Assembly (NCBI GenBank): GCA_014281115.1
Contig: JACONQ010000010.1
Span: forward strand, 2,232,001 to 2,296,000
Reading direction: 5' to 3'
Source of the DNA: Laburnicola sp. R22_1
Taxonomy: Eukaryota > Ascomycota > Dothideomycetes > Pleosporales > Didymosphaeriaceae
Length of the DNA stretch: 64,000 nucleotides
Part shown: positions 20,206 to 31,741 of the stretch, piece by piece
How the letters are laid out: every line of letters starts with the position of its first letter
Numbering within the stretch: position 1 is the stretch's first letter
Made by a program: the position numbers and the translations under genes
Notes under the pieces: model-generated
What the model saw: the letters and a program-made list of their open reading frames with translations, nothing else
The model's database searches: none
What the model was told of the DNA's origin: nothing

Positions 20206-23200
20206 TTACTAAACGTGTATAGAGTGTCTATAATTAGACTTACTTAAGACTTAATGACTTCCCTTTGTTTATATAGCTCTAATAATAATAAATAGAAGAC
20301 CGGGTGTGCGTTTAATCCTAGGAAGTTAACTCTATAGGCTTTTTTCCCCACAGGGTACTTAACTATATCTAGTCTAATAAACTTCTAATTAAGTTTACGC
20401 TTAGGTTATGCGGAGTTTAGATGTCTAGTAGATATAAACACTTAATCCCCTAGTTTAAGACTAAGGTGCTTCCTCTTCTTATTAGCGTACTTTTTCTAGT
20501 ATGTATTCGCCGCTGCAATCTTTATTTTGCATTAAGCCTATAGTGCAATAACTTTTGCCGCGATTAACGTGTCTAATGGCGATTCTTTGCTGCTAAGTGG
20601 CATTCTGGGCCATTCTGGCGTACGAGGATCCGCTCTGTAGTATGCGCGAAAAGGAGTTACTCTAGTTATTACATTTACGCTATTATTATACGTAAATTCT
20701 ATAATTAGTAACTATCTTGCCTAGTTATCCTATTCTAGGCAGTAAAAGCACTAAAGATACTGCTTAAGCATCTAATTCTGCCTTTTAGTTTGTCCGTCTG
20801 TTTGCGGATAATAGGCTAATAATAATACTCTTATAGTGTTAAGATAATAATAAAAAGAGTCCTAATAGTAAGAGTTTATTATTAGACTTCTGTCTAATAC
20901 AATTGTCTTGGGAGTGCTATATAACCTAACAACATCCTAAATTTAGGCTTCTGCTAAGTCCTTTACGTCCTAATCTGCCCTAGCAGGTATGTAATAAGCT
21001 ATCTTTGTTAGGCAGTTCACTATTACCAGAATAGTATTATAGACTTGGCTAAGTGTTTGGCTAGGGGGTAAGTTTACAATAAAATCTAAGGTAAGGTTCT
21101 TCTAAGGGCCATTTGGCACAGGTAAAGAACTTAAAAAACTATATAGCTAGTGTTAAGGTACGATAGACATTCTGCACTTTAAATAGTCTTAATAGTAGTC
21201 TTTAACTTTACGTTGTATTCCTTTCTATTAGAAATACCTTCTTAACTTCTCTAACGTCTTCTTCGCTCCAAAATGCCTAGCTATAGAGCTATTATAGCAT
21301 ATCTAAAGAACCTTCGACTTCCCTACACTTATTATAAGCACTTTAATTCTATTCTGCTCTATTACGCCTTCTTCTAGCGACTCCTCGCCTAACTATTAGG
21401 ACTAAGGTTCTTCTAGAGCCTTAACTTTATCTTTAATCTTTAAGTTAGATTTAGAGCTAACCTTTATTAACGATATTAGCTCTTTCGCAATTGCTCTTCT
21501 AGGTTCGCGCCTTCTTAGCTGCCTTTGTTTCTAGGGTGCCGCTTGTTAGAATCTTATAATCGCACTAATTAATTGGGTAGTTAGTTTATTAAAAGTATCC
21601 CTACTTAACAATATTTTTAAAGGCTCTATATAAGTCCTATTTCCTTTCTCTACTAGGTGTTGCGCCTCGCTTATATAGTCAGGACGTCTTAATAGTCCAT
21701 CCGCTAGGTTTTCTTTCTCTGGCCAGTGGATAATAATAAAATCGTACTCTATTAGCCTCTTATAGACCCTAACCTACTAGTAGTTTAATTTCTTTATGTC
21801 TATAAACTATCGCAAGTTATTATAATCTATAAGGATAATAAATAGAATACTTAATAGGTAGTGTCGCTAATATTTAATACTTCTATTAATAGCTAGCAAT
21901 TCCTTATTGTGTGTATTATATTAAAGTTGTGTGCTATCTAGCTTTTGTAAAAAGAAACTAATAGGTCGCTATTATAGGGTTCTATTAGATTTAGGCACGT
22001 TCTGGCTTAATATGCTAGATATCGCGCTACCTAAGACGTCTACCTTAAGTCTTATCTCTCTATTAGGCTTAAAGTATACTAATATGGGCACTACTATAAA
22101 TGCGGCCTTTAACTCTTTAAAAGCTGCTCTTGCCTACGTATCTAGGTATAAGGGTTCGCTTTTCTCTCTTCTTTAAGCATGCCCACCCTGGGCAGCACTA
22201 GACTCCTTCTAAGTAAGTTTAGTAAGGGGTAGAGCCACGCTTAAAAACCCTTTTATAAATATCTAGTAATAATTTATAAAACTAATAAACACCCTAACAT
22301 AGCGCACTATCTTAGAGAGTGGCCACTTCGTGATTATTTTTACACAGTCTTTATGTACCCTAACTCCCTTTTAGCTAATAATATAGCCTAGGTACTCTAT
22401 CTCTTCCTAATAAAACTCGTACTTGCTAAGTTTAATATATAGTTTGGCCTTACGTAGCCTTTAGAGAACTTCCTTTACGTGCTATTTGTGTTCCTCTTCT
22501 ATATTAGAGAAGATAAGTATATTGTCTAAATAGATAATACACGTTATATTAATTAGTCCCACTAGGACCTTATTAATATGTCCTTGGAATTGTGCCGAAG
22601 TATTAGTTAAACTAAACGGCATTACCAAATACTTAAAGTGTCCGTACTTCGTACGAAAAGCTATCTTCCACTTATTGCCTTTCTTAATTCTTATTCTATA
22701 ATATGCCTCTTGAATATTAAGCTTAGTAAAAAACTTTGCTTTTGCTAATCTTTCTAAGAACTTAGTAATTAAGGGTAATGTATAACAATTTTTAATAGTA
22801 ATCTTGTTAAGGCTGTAGTAATCTACGCATAGCCTTAATATACCATCCTTCTTTTTTGCGAATAGAATTAGTACTTTAGCTAGTAATCTTAAATATTATA
22901 TCTAGCCTCTTTGTAAGTAATCTGCAATATACTTACGCAAGATACTTAGCTTGCCCTTAAATAAGTTATAAAGGGGCTAATAGGGTGGTTGTTTTCTAGG
23001 AAGAAGATTAATACTTAGGTTAGTCGCGGAGTGTTCCGTAAGCACCTCTAATTAATCACCATTTGCTATATTAGCGAACTCTTAGTATACCTATAGCATT
23101 ATAGCCTCTACTAAGGTTATGGACGGCCTATCGCCTATATAGCTAATATAACACGCGTATAATTTCGCAGTTAAGTCTAATATTGTTAAACTAAACTGTT

Positions 23201-23366
23201 CCGCGTCTTTAAGAGCCACTTTGGCGTAGTTGGGCGTATTCTGCCCTAACTTTCCTTAGAACAATAATTAACCTGTGAGAAAGTTAAGTTTTGGATTATA
23301 TATAGCGATCTATAGTAATCCTAAGTATATCTTATACTTCCTTAGGTCTGCTACTATAAATAGAAC

Positions 23367-23624
23367 CTAGTGGGTCTCTCTATAACCTCTGGCATCTACT
23401 AGATACACTTTGGCAACTATAGATCTATATATAGTAATATTCGCACTGTTTGCCGCCTTTGCTACAAAGTCTAATAAGGATGTTACTATTAAATCTCTCT
23501 TCTTTGTAAAGCGAGCAGAGATTACGTTAAGTTTAGCGCCACTATTAACTAGTGCCTTAACTAAGCCTAAATCTCCTACTGTAGCCTGCACTATTATCGC
23601 AGTTGGCCTCTTTAGGTAAAGCAC
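23367..23624 (-). pseudogene. gypsy aspartic protease domain, active-site Asp changed to Asn
   Basis: An 85-codon open remnant of the retropepsin domain. The active-site loop reads Ala-Leu-Val-Asn-Ser-Gly-Ala where Asp-Ser-Gly is expected, followed by Leu-Asn-Val-Ile-Ser. The change fits GAT to AAT after a T (TpG to TpA), a RIP-type mutation. The inverted sister at 27739-27951 has the same Asn, so the mutation affected both or their common source. Confidence 0.8.
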
Positions 23625-24967
23625 GTTATAGAGCTTTCTAAGCTGCTTATTCTCCTTATACTTAATAATTGCGGCTAATAGAATAGAGTCTAGTCCTGCT
23701 AGCCCTTGCCTTTTTCCGCAGACTCTAATGCGTCCTTAGGATAGAAAGGTAGGTCTGAATTTCTCTCCTTCTTATAATTAGGGGAGACATGGCCTCTCTT
23801 ACTATAGTTCTAGTAAGTAACCTTTGGATTATCTTTATCCTTTTCCTTTTGTGTTAAGGTAGACTATTTATAGTCCTTATGCTCCTTTCTGCTATATTTA
23901 GCCGGCCTAGCTAACTTAGCGGGGGGCGTTATTAACTTAGGCCTCTTTAATAAGTCCTTAGACTTGCCTTTGCTTTTAGCAGACTACTCTTCCTCTTAGT
24001 AAAGGCAATTGGCAATCTCTTCTATCTCTATAAGGGTTTCTCTCTAAGAAGGTAAGTAATATAGAACTTCTCTGCGTAGCTTATTATTTATAGAAGCTAT
24101 GAATTTAGCTATCCTATATTACTTATTCTGCTTCTTAATTTTATTCTATAAAGGAAAAAGGTGGTTAAGTAAGTCTATTAGAGACTGGCCTGCCCTTTAG
24201 CGGCAGTTCTTTATCGCCTTAAACGCTATTTGCTGGCGTTCTAATAGAGTGCCTAGGGCATTAAGTATTTATTCTATTAATGTCTGCTAGGTAGAAGCCT
24301 ATTTAGAGTTTGTCTATTATTGTTAATTAGAATACAACTTAAATTAACTTTAAAGATCCTTAGATAGATACTATCTACTAAAGGTAACCTTATAATCTTC
24401 TATAACAAAGTAAGAAGGTGCTTACGAAAAATAAAACTCGCAATTCCGCTTTTATTAGTTATAATCGCGACGGCTCTTGCGGTTATAGGTGTGTGATAGG
24501 GGTAGTCGCGGCAAGATACTTTGTTTAGTGGCTACTAGGGATAATAAGGCCATAGTGGCCACGCGTGGGATACTAGTAAGCTTATTAAGAGCTGCTATAT
24601 TGCCAGCTTTATAATGTTATTGTATGTCTTTAATACGTTGTATTTCCTATTATTCTTATTCCTTGCGCGCCCAATCTCGCAATTCTATAAGGCAAACTGC
24701 CCTTCTATTAGCTTCTATTATATTTAGCTCTATCTAAGGGCCTTACAAACTCTTAAGACTATTATTAATTTCTTCTTAGGTAGCCTCCCTAAGTTTCTTT
24801 ACTTATTCTTCTGCCTACCTAATAGCACTAGCTTGCTGCTAAGTGTTTCTAGATAGGCTGCCTGGCTCCTAGCTTGCGGAAGCAAGACGTCCACTAGACT
24901 TACATATTGCTATTATGGCGGCAAGAATTCTACTACTGCCTATAAGGGAGCGATTCGAATATAAGGG

Positions 24968-25148
24968 TGTTACTAGGGCACCTAATAGTTAATAAGACAG
25001 AATAGGATAATATTAGGAAGTGAGTAGTAATAAGACGAATCGCTACCCGCTCTTATCTAAAGTGAGGAGATTTTTATCTAAACCCCCGCTAGGCCCAACG
25101 GGGACATAAGTCCCTATTTAGTTACCTAAGTAATAAGGAGCCCTTACA
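24968..25148 (-). repeat. chromovirus LTR (right, 5' LTR)
   Basis: 181 bp. In plus orientation it starts TGTTACTAGGG and ends CCCTTACA. It aligns over its full length with 18198-18378 and, inverted, with 26181-26362. Confidence 0.85.
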
Positions 25149-26180
25149 AATCTAGGTTAACACCCTTTCGCCCTACTAAATTATTAACCTAAAAGGAAAA
25201 CTTAGTATTACTTACTATAGTAATAGTCCTAAAGATTATAGCGCTGCCTATTATAGTAGTGAATTAGAGGATAAAGAGCCTACCTATTATAATAACCTCT
25301 TTAATAATAACTCTAAATTTACTAATCTAATTAATCCTAAGTCTAACTTTTTATAAAAAGGATACTTAGATAATAAATTTAATAGTAAACTATCTAATAT
25401 AATCTTCTAGAATACTAATAATTAGGAGCTGCCCTTTAACTATTAGCCCTTACTCTAATCTACTAGTTATCTAACTTATTCTACCCCTAAGGGCATTTTA
25501 AGCTACTAAAATAGGTAGCTGTAAGGACGGGCTCGGGCTTCCGCATTGTAGAGTGTTAATGGGATAGGTTGGCTCTATTTCAGCTACACTAGGATAAGGT
25601 AGAAAGGTAGATACAAGACGCGCAGGCGTAAAGAGGCGACGGTGGGGCGCTAGTCCCGTAAAGGCTAGCGCCTCGCGAGGCTGCCTTATCGTCATGTGAC
25701 TTGCGGCCAGCTCTCTGTGCACCGCAGCCGTCACAGTAGCCTAGTTTACTACTAATTAAGTAGCTTTCTAGCTAGTCTACTATATATAGGCACCTATTAC
25801 TTTTAGCGTCCTTACTCTTAGTAGCTTTTCTACTAGCTAGCTTACTACTAATTTAGTAGTACTTTAACTAATATATGCGTATAGGGCACCTATAACTTTT
25901 AGCACTCTTATTTCTAGATATCTTTACTACTACTAGTAGTACCTATAGTTTTAGAAGCTACTCTACCTTAATTAAAAACTATATAGTTAGGTTAATATTT
26001 TTTTACTACTCTCTTATAGTACTAGAAAATATTATATAATATAATTACGCCTATACCTAATAAACTAACTAGAAATTTTTTAGCTAATTATATTTTTATA
26101 TAGTATTAGAGCTAAAAATATATTTTATTAGTAAAACACTAAACACTAAGATATAGTTTCTACTATATTTTTCTACTAAT
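25149..26180 (+). repeat. repeat F, copy 2 (split by a solo LTR)
   Basis: Homologous to 9141-9821 with RIP-type differences. It lies between two inverted chromoviruses and is interrupted at 25515-25740 by a GC-rich 216-bp insertion. Unlike copy 1 it continues past the point matching 9821 by about 60 bp, up to the next LTR. Confidence 0.65.
25520..25735 (-). repeat. GC-rich solo LTR with 5-bp target duplication
   Basis: 216 bp, starts TGTAAGGACGGG and ends GCCGTCACA in plus orientation, with TG...CA ends. It is flanked by gtagc at 25515-25519 and 25736-25740. The uninterrupted homologue at about 9425 confirms an insertion. It is GC-rich and shows no RIP signature, in contrast to the host repeat on both sides. 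A reverse-strand reading of 78 codons through it is accidental. No internal region of this family is in the window. Confidence 0.85.
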
Positions 26181-26362
26181 TATAAGGCCTCCTTATTACT
26201 TAACTGGCCTAATAGGGCCTTATGCCTCCTTTAGGCCTAGTGGGAGTTTAGATAAAAAACTCTCTCACTTTAGATAAGAATGGATAGCAATTTATCTTAT
26301 TACTACTTACCTTCTAATATTATTCTATTCTGCCTTATTAACTATTAGGCGTTCTAGTAGCG
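26181..26362 (+). repeat. chromovirus LTR (5' LTR of the truncated sister)
   Basis: 182 bp, the reverse complement of 24968-25148 with RIP-type changes. The TG start has become TA. Confidence 0.8.
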
Positions 26363-27738
26363 CCCTTATATTTAAATCGCTCCCTTATAGACAGCGGTAA
26401 AATTCTCGCTACTATAATGGCAATATATAGACCTAGTAGACGTCTTGCTTCTATAAGCTAGGAGCTAGGCGGCCTATTTAGGAACACTTAGCAGCAAGCT
26501 AGTGCTGTTAGGCAGGCAGGAGAACGAGTAGAAGAACTTAGGGAGGCTACCTAATAAGAAATTAATAATAGCCCTAAGGGTTTACAAGCCTCTTAGGAGG
26601 AGCCTAATATAATAAAAGCTAATAAAAGGGCAGCTTATCTTGTAAAACTGTAGGACTGAGCGCATAAGAAATAGAAACAATAGAAAATACAGCATAATAA
26701 GGATACTTAATAATAATACAAAGCTAGTAATATAGCAGCTTTTAATAAGCTTACTAGTACCTTACGCGTGACCACTATAGTCTTATTATCCCTAGTAGCC
26801 GCTAAACAAAGTACCTTACTATAACTACCCCTACTATACACCTATAACTATAAGAGCTATTATAATTATAACTAATAAAAGTAAAATTATAAGTTTTATT
26901 TTTTATAAGTACCTTATTACTTTGTTATAGAAGATTATAAGGTTATCTTTAGCAGATAGTATTTGTCTAAGGATCTTTAAAGTTAATTTAAGTTGTATTC
27001 TAATTAATAATAATAGATAGACCCTAAATAGGCTCCTACCTAGTAGACGTTAATAGAACAAATGCTTAATGCCCTAGGTACTCTATTAGAACACTAGCAG
27101 ACAGCGTTTAAGGCGATAAAGAACTACTGCTAAAGGGTAGGCTAGTTTTTAATAGACTTACTTAACTATCTTCTTTCTTTATAGGATAAAATTAAGGAGT
27201 AAAATAAGCATTATAGGGTAGCTAAATTTATAGCTTCTATAGATAATAAGCTATATAGAGAAGTTCTATATTACCTACCTTTTTAGAGGGAAATCCTTAT
27301 AGAGGTGGAAGAGATTGCTAATTACCTTTACTAAGAGGAAGGGCGGTCTACTAAGAGTAAAGATAAGTCTAAGGACTTATTAAAAAGGCCTAAGTTAATA
27401 ACGCCCTCCGCTAAGTTAGCTAGGCTAGCTAAACATAGTAAAAAGAAGCGTAAGGACTATAAACAGTCTACCTTAATATAGAAGGAAAAGGATAAAGATA
27501 ATCTAAAGGTTACTTACTAGAACTATAGTAAGAGAGGCTATATCTCCCCTAATTGTAAGAAGAAGAGAAATCTAGACCTACCTTTCTATCCTAAGGACGC
27601 ATTAGAGTTCGCAGAAAAAAGTAAGGGCTAGTAGAACTAGACTCTATTCTATTAGCCGCAATTATTAAGTATAAAGAGAATAAGCAGCTTAGAAAGCTCT
27701 ATAATATACTTTACCTAAAGAGGCCAACTACAATAATA

Positions 27739-27951
27739 GTGCAGGCTATAGTAGGGGATTTAGGGTTAGTTAAGACACTAGTTAATAGTAGCGCTAAACT
27801 TAACGTAATCTCTACTCGCTTTGTAAAGGAGAGAGATCTAATAGTAATATTCTTACTAGACTTTATAATAGAGGCGGCAAATAGTGTAAATATTACTATA
27901 TATAACCCTCCTAGGCAGAAGTATAAACTGCCTCTACTTATTAGTTTTTAA
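27739..27951 (+). pseudogene. gypsy protease remnant (active-site Asn)
   Basis: A 70-codon open remnant reading Thr-Leu-Val-Asn-Ser-Ser-Ala, so both the Asp and the Gly of the Asp-Ser/Thr-Gly motif are changed. The frame then runs into foreign sequence at about 27906, where an insertion begins. Confidence 0.75.
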
Positions 27952-29216
27952 GTGGCCCTACTGCATTTAATTATTACTTTTTTTTATTGTATTACTAGTG
28001 CCTATATAACATAACATTATATGTAAACGCCAAGCCCTAGGACTAAAGCGTGTTAAAGTTTTACTAACATTCTCCCTCTAGATTTTAAGATAATAAACTT
28101 ATAATAATAATATCCTAACTTACTCGCTTACCTACTATGTTACTAGATAATTAACACCTACCTTTTAACCTTTTACCGCGTTGCTAGATAATCCACTACT
28201 TAAAACCCCTAGATATATACTCTACTACTATTATAATATATAACAAATTGTGCGTGCGCCTACTCCTAATACTAAATAGCACTCTACTATCCTCTACTAA
28301 CAACTTATTAATCTATTAACCTCTAGACACCTAGCTATTACTCTATCTGTCTCTTATAGAAATTCTATAGTATAAGCGTATACCTATACATCCTTTACGC
28401 CTTTAGCACCCACTTAGTATGGCTATTATTATAAAAGCAATAAGCTATTAATTAGAGATCTAATATCGCTTGTGGCCCTTAGTAGTAATTACTCTTATAA
28501 GCTATGCAGTAGTATATAGCTACTAGTCTAGACTCTTACTTTATAAAAATATCTATATTCTTCTAGTCTTTATTTTAATAGTTGTAAGCACCTTATACCT
28601 AAACTGGCATAGGGTAATCTATATTATGAGGCTTATCTTACCTTTAATTCTAGGCTCCTACTCACTAATATTTATATTCTGCTTAATGTGATAATCTAAT
28701 TCTATAGCAGCTATCTACTTATTATATAGATCCTTAGTATAGACTATGTAGTTTTTAATATTAAGTGGCGTCTAGCTATTATATCTAGCTGCGTTGTATC
28801 TAGCTGCGTTGTTATTTGCGTCTCCTAGATAGGGGCACAATACTACATATTTAGTAGCGATAGCAATAGCGTCTTTAGGATAAGAGATAGATATAGTAAC
28901 CTTAAGGTCTTATGCGACAATTAAATATATTATGTAGTAGATAGATAAACACTTAATTTATATCTAGTTACGAATTTTATATTGCGTCTATGTAGGCAAC
29001 CACATATTATATTACTTTAGTACCTAGTATATCTTATAATTAACTACTTTTAGTAGGAGAGGCCAATATGCAAGTGCTAATAAATAGTCCCTAGCCTAAC
29101 CTATTTGTCTTTAAGCTGCTTTACCTTTTTTAATACGTTTTTAGTATATCTATAGCTTTCTCTTATAGCGTTATACTATATACTAAAAGGTCTATAATGT
29201 TTTTCTTTCTAATACT
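27907..29216 (-). mobile_element. 1.3-kb insertion in the truncated chromovirus, probably a copia-type fragment
   Basis: Absent from the minus-strand sister, where the two sides are contiguous. Both junctions carry ctatatata, a possible 9-bp duplication or microhomology. On the minus strand near 28064-28075 an agagggaga purine tract is followed by TGTTAGTAAAAC, resembling a polypurine tract and LTR start. No domain is certain in the rest. Confidence 0.45.
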
Positions 29217-30491
29217 ATATATAAATCTATAGGTGCTAAAGTGCACTTAGTAAATACCAAAGGTTATAAAGAGACCCACTAGGTCCTATTTATAGTAGCA
29301 GACCTAAGAAAATATAAAATATATTTAAGATTACTATAGATTGCTATATATAATCCAAAACTTAACTTTTATATAGGTTAATTATTATTTTAAGGAAAGT
29401 TAGGGCAAAATACGCCTAACTACGCTAAAGTAGCCTTTACAGACGCAGAACAGTTTAGTTTAACAATATTAGACTTAACTATAAAATTATACGCGTGTTA
29501 TATTAGCTATATAGGTAATAGAATATTCACAATCTTAGTAGAGGCTATAATACTATAGGTATACTAAGAGTTTACTAATATAGTAAATAGTAATTAATTA
29601 GAGGTGCTTATAAAACGCTCTGCAACTAACCTAAGTATTAATCTTCTTTCTAAAGAACAACCACCTTATTAACTCCTTTATAACTTATCTAAAAGCAAGC
29701 TAAGTATCTTGCGCAAGTATATTGCAAATTACTTGCGAAGAGGCTAGATATAATATTTAAGGTTACTAGCTAGAGCACTAATTCTATTTGCAAAGAAGAA
29801 GAATAGTATATTAAGACTATGCGTAAATTATTACAGCCTTAATAAGATTACTATTAAGAATTATTATACATTATTCTTAATTACTAAGTCTTTAGAAAGA
29901 TTAGCAAAAGCGAAGTTCTTTACTAAGCTTAATATTTAAGAGGCATATTATAGGATAAGAATTAAAAAAGGTAATAAATAGAAGATAGCTTTTCATATAA
30001 AGTATAAACACTTTAAGTACTTAGTAATACTATTTAGTTTAACTAATACTCTAGCACAATTCTAGAAGTATATTAATAAAGTTCTAGTAGAACTAATTAA
30101 TATACTGTATATTATTTAGATAATATACTTATCTTCTCTAATATAGAAGAAAAATATAAATAATATATAAAAGAAGTCCTCTAAAGGCTATGTAAGGCCA
30201 AACTATATATTAAACTTAGCAAGTGCAAGTTTTATTAGGAAGAGACAGAGTACCTAAGCTATATTATTAGCTAAAAGAGAGTTAGGGTACACAAAGACTA
30301 TATAAAAATAATTATAGAGTGGCTACTTTCTAAAATAGTGCGCAATATTAGGGTGTTTATTAGTTTTATAAATTATTACTAGATATTTATTATAGGGTTT
30401 TTAAGAGTAGCTCTACCTCTTACTAAACTTACTTAGAAGAAGTCTAGTGCTGCCTAGGGCGGGCAAGCTTAAAGAAAGAAGGAAAGCTAAC

Positions 30492-31389
30492 TGTTAAAAC
30501 TATATTAGTAAGCAAAATAAATAATAAAATAACATGTTAGAATTTCGCTGTTATAATAAAAGATAAATAGATAAATAACTATAAGCTACCTAAAAATAAA
30601 CTAAAATAGTCGTTCCGACAATAAGTTGCAATTAAAGCCAAAGTCAACTTTAAGTAACGCACAAAAAGTTTACTAAAAGATAATTGTAAGAAATCCAATG
30701 TTATATGTATTAATTTACTTAAAACTAAAACCAAAATATAATATAAAACTAACCTAATAAATATTATAAAATACGCTATCGTAATATAAATAAGCTCGTA
30801 ATTAATTTTTCTAAATCAATAACTTTTGACAAACTTGTCGCAATCAAGCGCTTTAACAATTTTGAGCAATTGCTAAAAAGAATATACTAAACAAGGCAAT
30901 ATTATATGTATTAAATTACTTATTACTAAAAACAAAATATAACATATAAAAGACTTGTTTTATAATATAAAATACATTAGCGTATAATAAACTAAGGAGT
31001 AATAAATTATGCTAAAATAAGGCGTTTATTATTAACGTCACAACTAAGCAATAGTAAAACAAAGTTTGTAATAGCTCGCATATAAAACACTAGTTTGCAT
31101 ATAAAACACTAGTTTGCATATAATAGCTTGCATATAAAACACTAGTCTGCATATAAAACAATAGCTCGCATATAAAACACTATTGCATATAAAACACTAG
31201 TTCAAACATTAGTTTAAAACACTAGCACGCATAAAAGTTAAAGGCATAATTAAACTATACAAAACTAAGTGTTCGTTAGTCTAAATTATTTTGTATATAG
31301 ATTGCTAGGTAGCCAGTTTATTAATAAAAATCAACCAGTTTAACAATACCAACTCGATCACCTTCTTATCTATTTATCCACTTTTCACA
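30492..31389 (+). repeat. copia 5' LTR
   Basis: 898 bp, TGTTAAAAC...TTTTCACA, with two full 19-bp VNTR units near 31078-31115 and diverged units after them. Near-identical to 36201-37097. Confidence 0.95.
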
Positions 31390-31411
31390 GGTTATGAGCC
31401 CGGCGCTCTAA
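31390..31411 (+). other. copia primer-binding site matching the anticodon arm of a tRNA-Met
   Basis: Immediately after the LTR. The reverse complement reads ttagagcgccgggctcataa plus cc, which has the layout of a D-loop end followed by an anticodon stem-loop with a ccggg stem and a ctcataa loop (anticodon CAT, Met). Drosophila copia and yeast Ty5 are primed by a 5' half of initiator tRNA-Met cut in the anticodon loop; this site fits that mode and not a 3'-CCA primer. Confidence 0.75.
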
Positions 31412-31741
31412 CAATTTTATTATTTATTATTATCTACCTTTTAGCTTACTAAGCTATTCTTCTATCAATTTTTCGATATATACCTCGTTTTTCTCAGAAT
31501 TCCTTTGAGATTCTGATTCTTTTATGCTAGCTGGTCTAGTCCTTTTAGCTTACTAAGCTATCTTGGCAAAATCGATATTTTGACCAATACCTTATTTTTC
31601 TCAGAATTTTCTGAACTCTTTTACTAGCTGGACTAGTTCATTACCTTTTAGGCAATTTCGACAAGCCTTATCAATTTTTCAATAAATACCTCATTTTTCT
31701 CAGATTTCTGAGCTCTTTTTGGCCTATCAATCTCATTCACA
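31412..31741 (+). other. copia 5' leader
   Basis: Untranslated leader of 330 bp, well conserved between both copies. It contains three related blocks with a 'ttttagcttactaagctat' motif (31440-31457 and 31545-31562) and 'tcagaatt' repeats, possibly packaging or dimerisation structure. Confidence 0.5.

Larger units (their letters stand above)
18198..25148 (-). mobile_element. full-length RIPped chromovirus (Ty3/gypsy with chromodomain)
   Basis: 181-bp LTRs at 18198-18378 and 24968-25148 bracket 6.6 kb. Reading the minus strand from the right: gag-like sequence about 24.9-23.7 kb, protease 23624-23367, RT about 23.1-22.2 kb (Leu-Asp-Asn at 22521-22532), RNase H, integrase about 21.5-20.4 kb with Asp-Phe-Ile near 21070 and an intact Tyr-Pro-Gln-Thr-Asp-Gly-Gln at about 20790-20812, and a chromodomain about 20200-20060. 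Stops are at former Gln/Trp codons. No target duplication is visible (aaggg left, aatct right). A 1.7-kb tail beyond the chromodomain contains an antisense coding relic. Confidence 0.85.
26181..30491 (+). mobile_element. truncated chromovirus, inverted sister of 18198-25148
   Basis: The LTR at 26181-26362 is followed by gag (about 26.4-27.6 kb), protease (27739-27951), then after a 1.3-kb insertion RT (about 29.2-30.45 kb, Leu-Asp-Asn at 30116-30124). The element stops at the copia LTR at 30492, and integrase, chromodomain and 3' LTR are absent from the other side of the copia. Homology with the minus copy is clear in every domain. Confidence 0.85.

Noticed and set aside
21931..22176. 81-codon plus-strand frame in the chromovirus
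   Set aside because: It is the complement of RNase H coding sequence of the minus-strand element.
25498..25734. 78-codon open frame on the minus strand in GC-rich DNA
   Set aside because: It coincides with the 216-bp solo LTR and its target duplication; the opening comes from GC richness and has no protein similarity.
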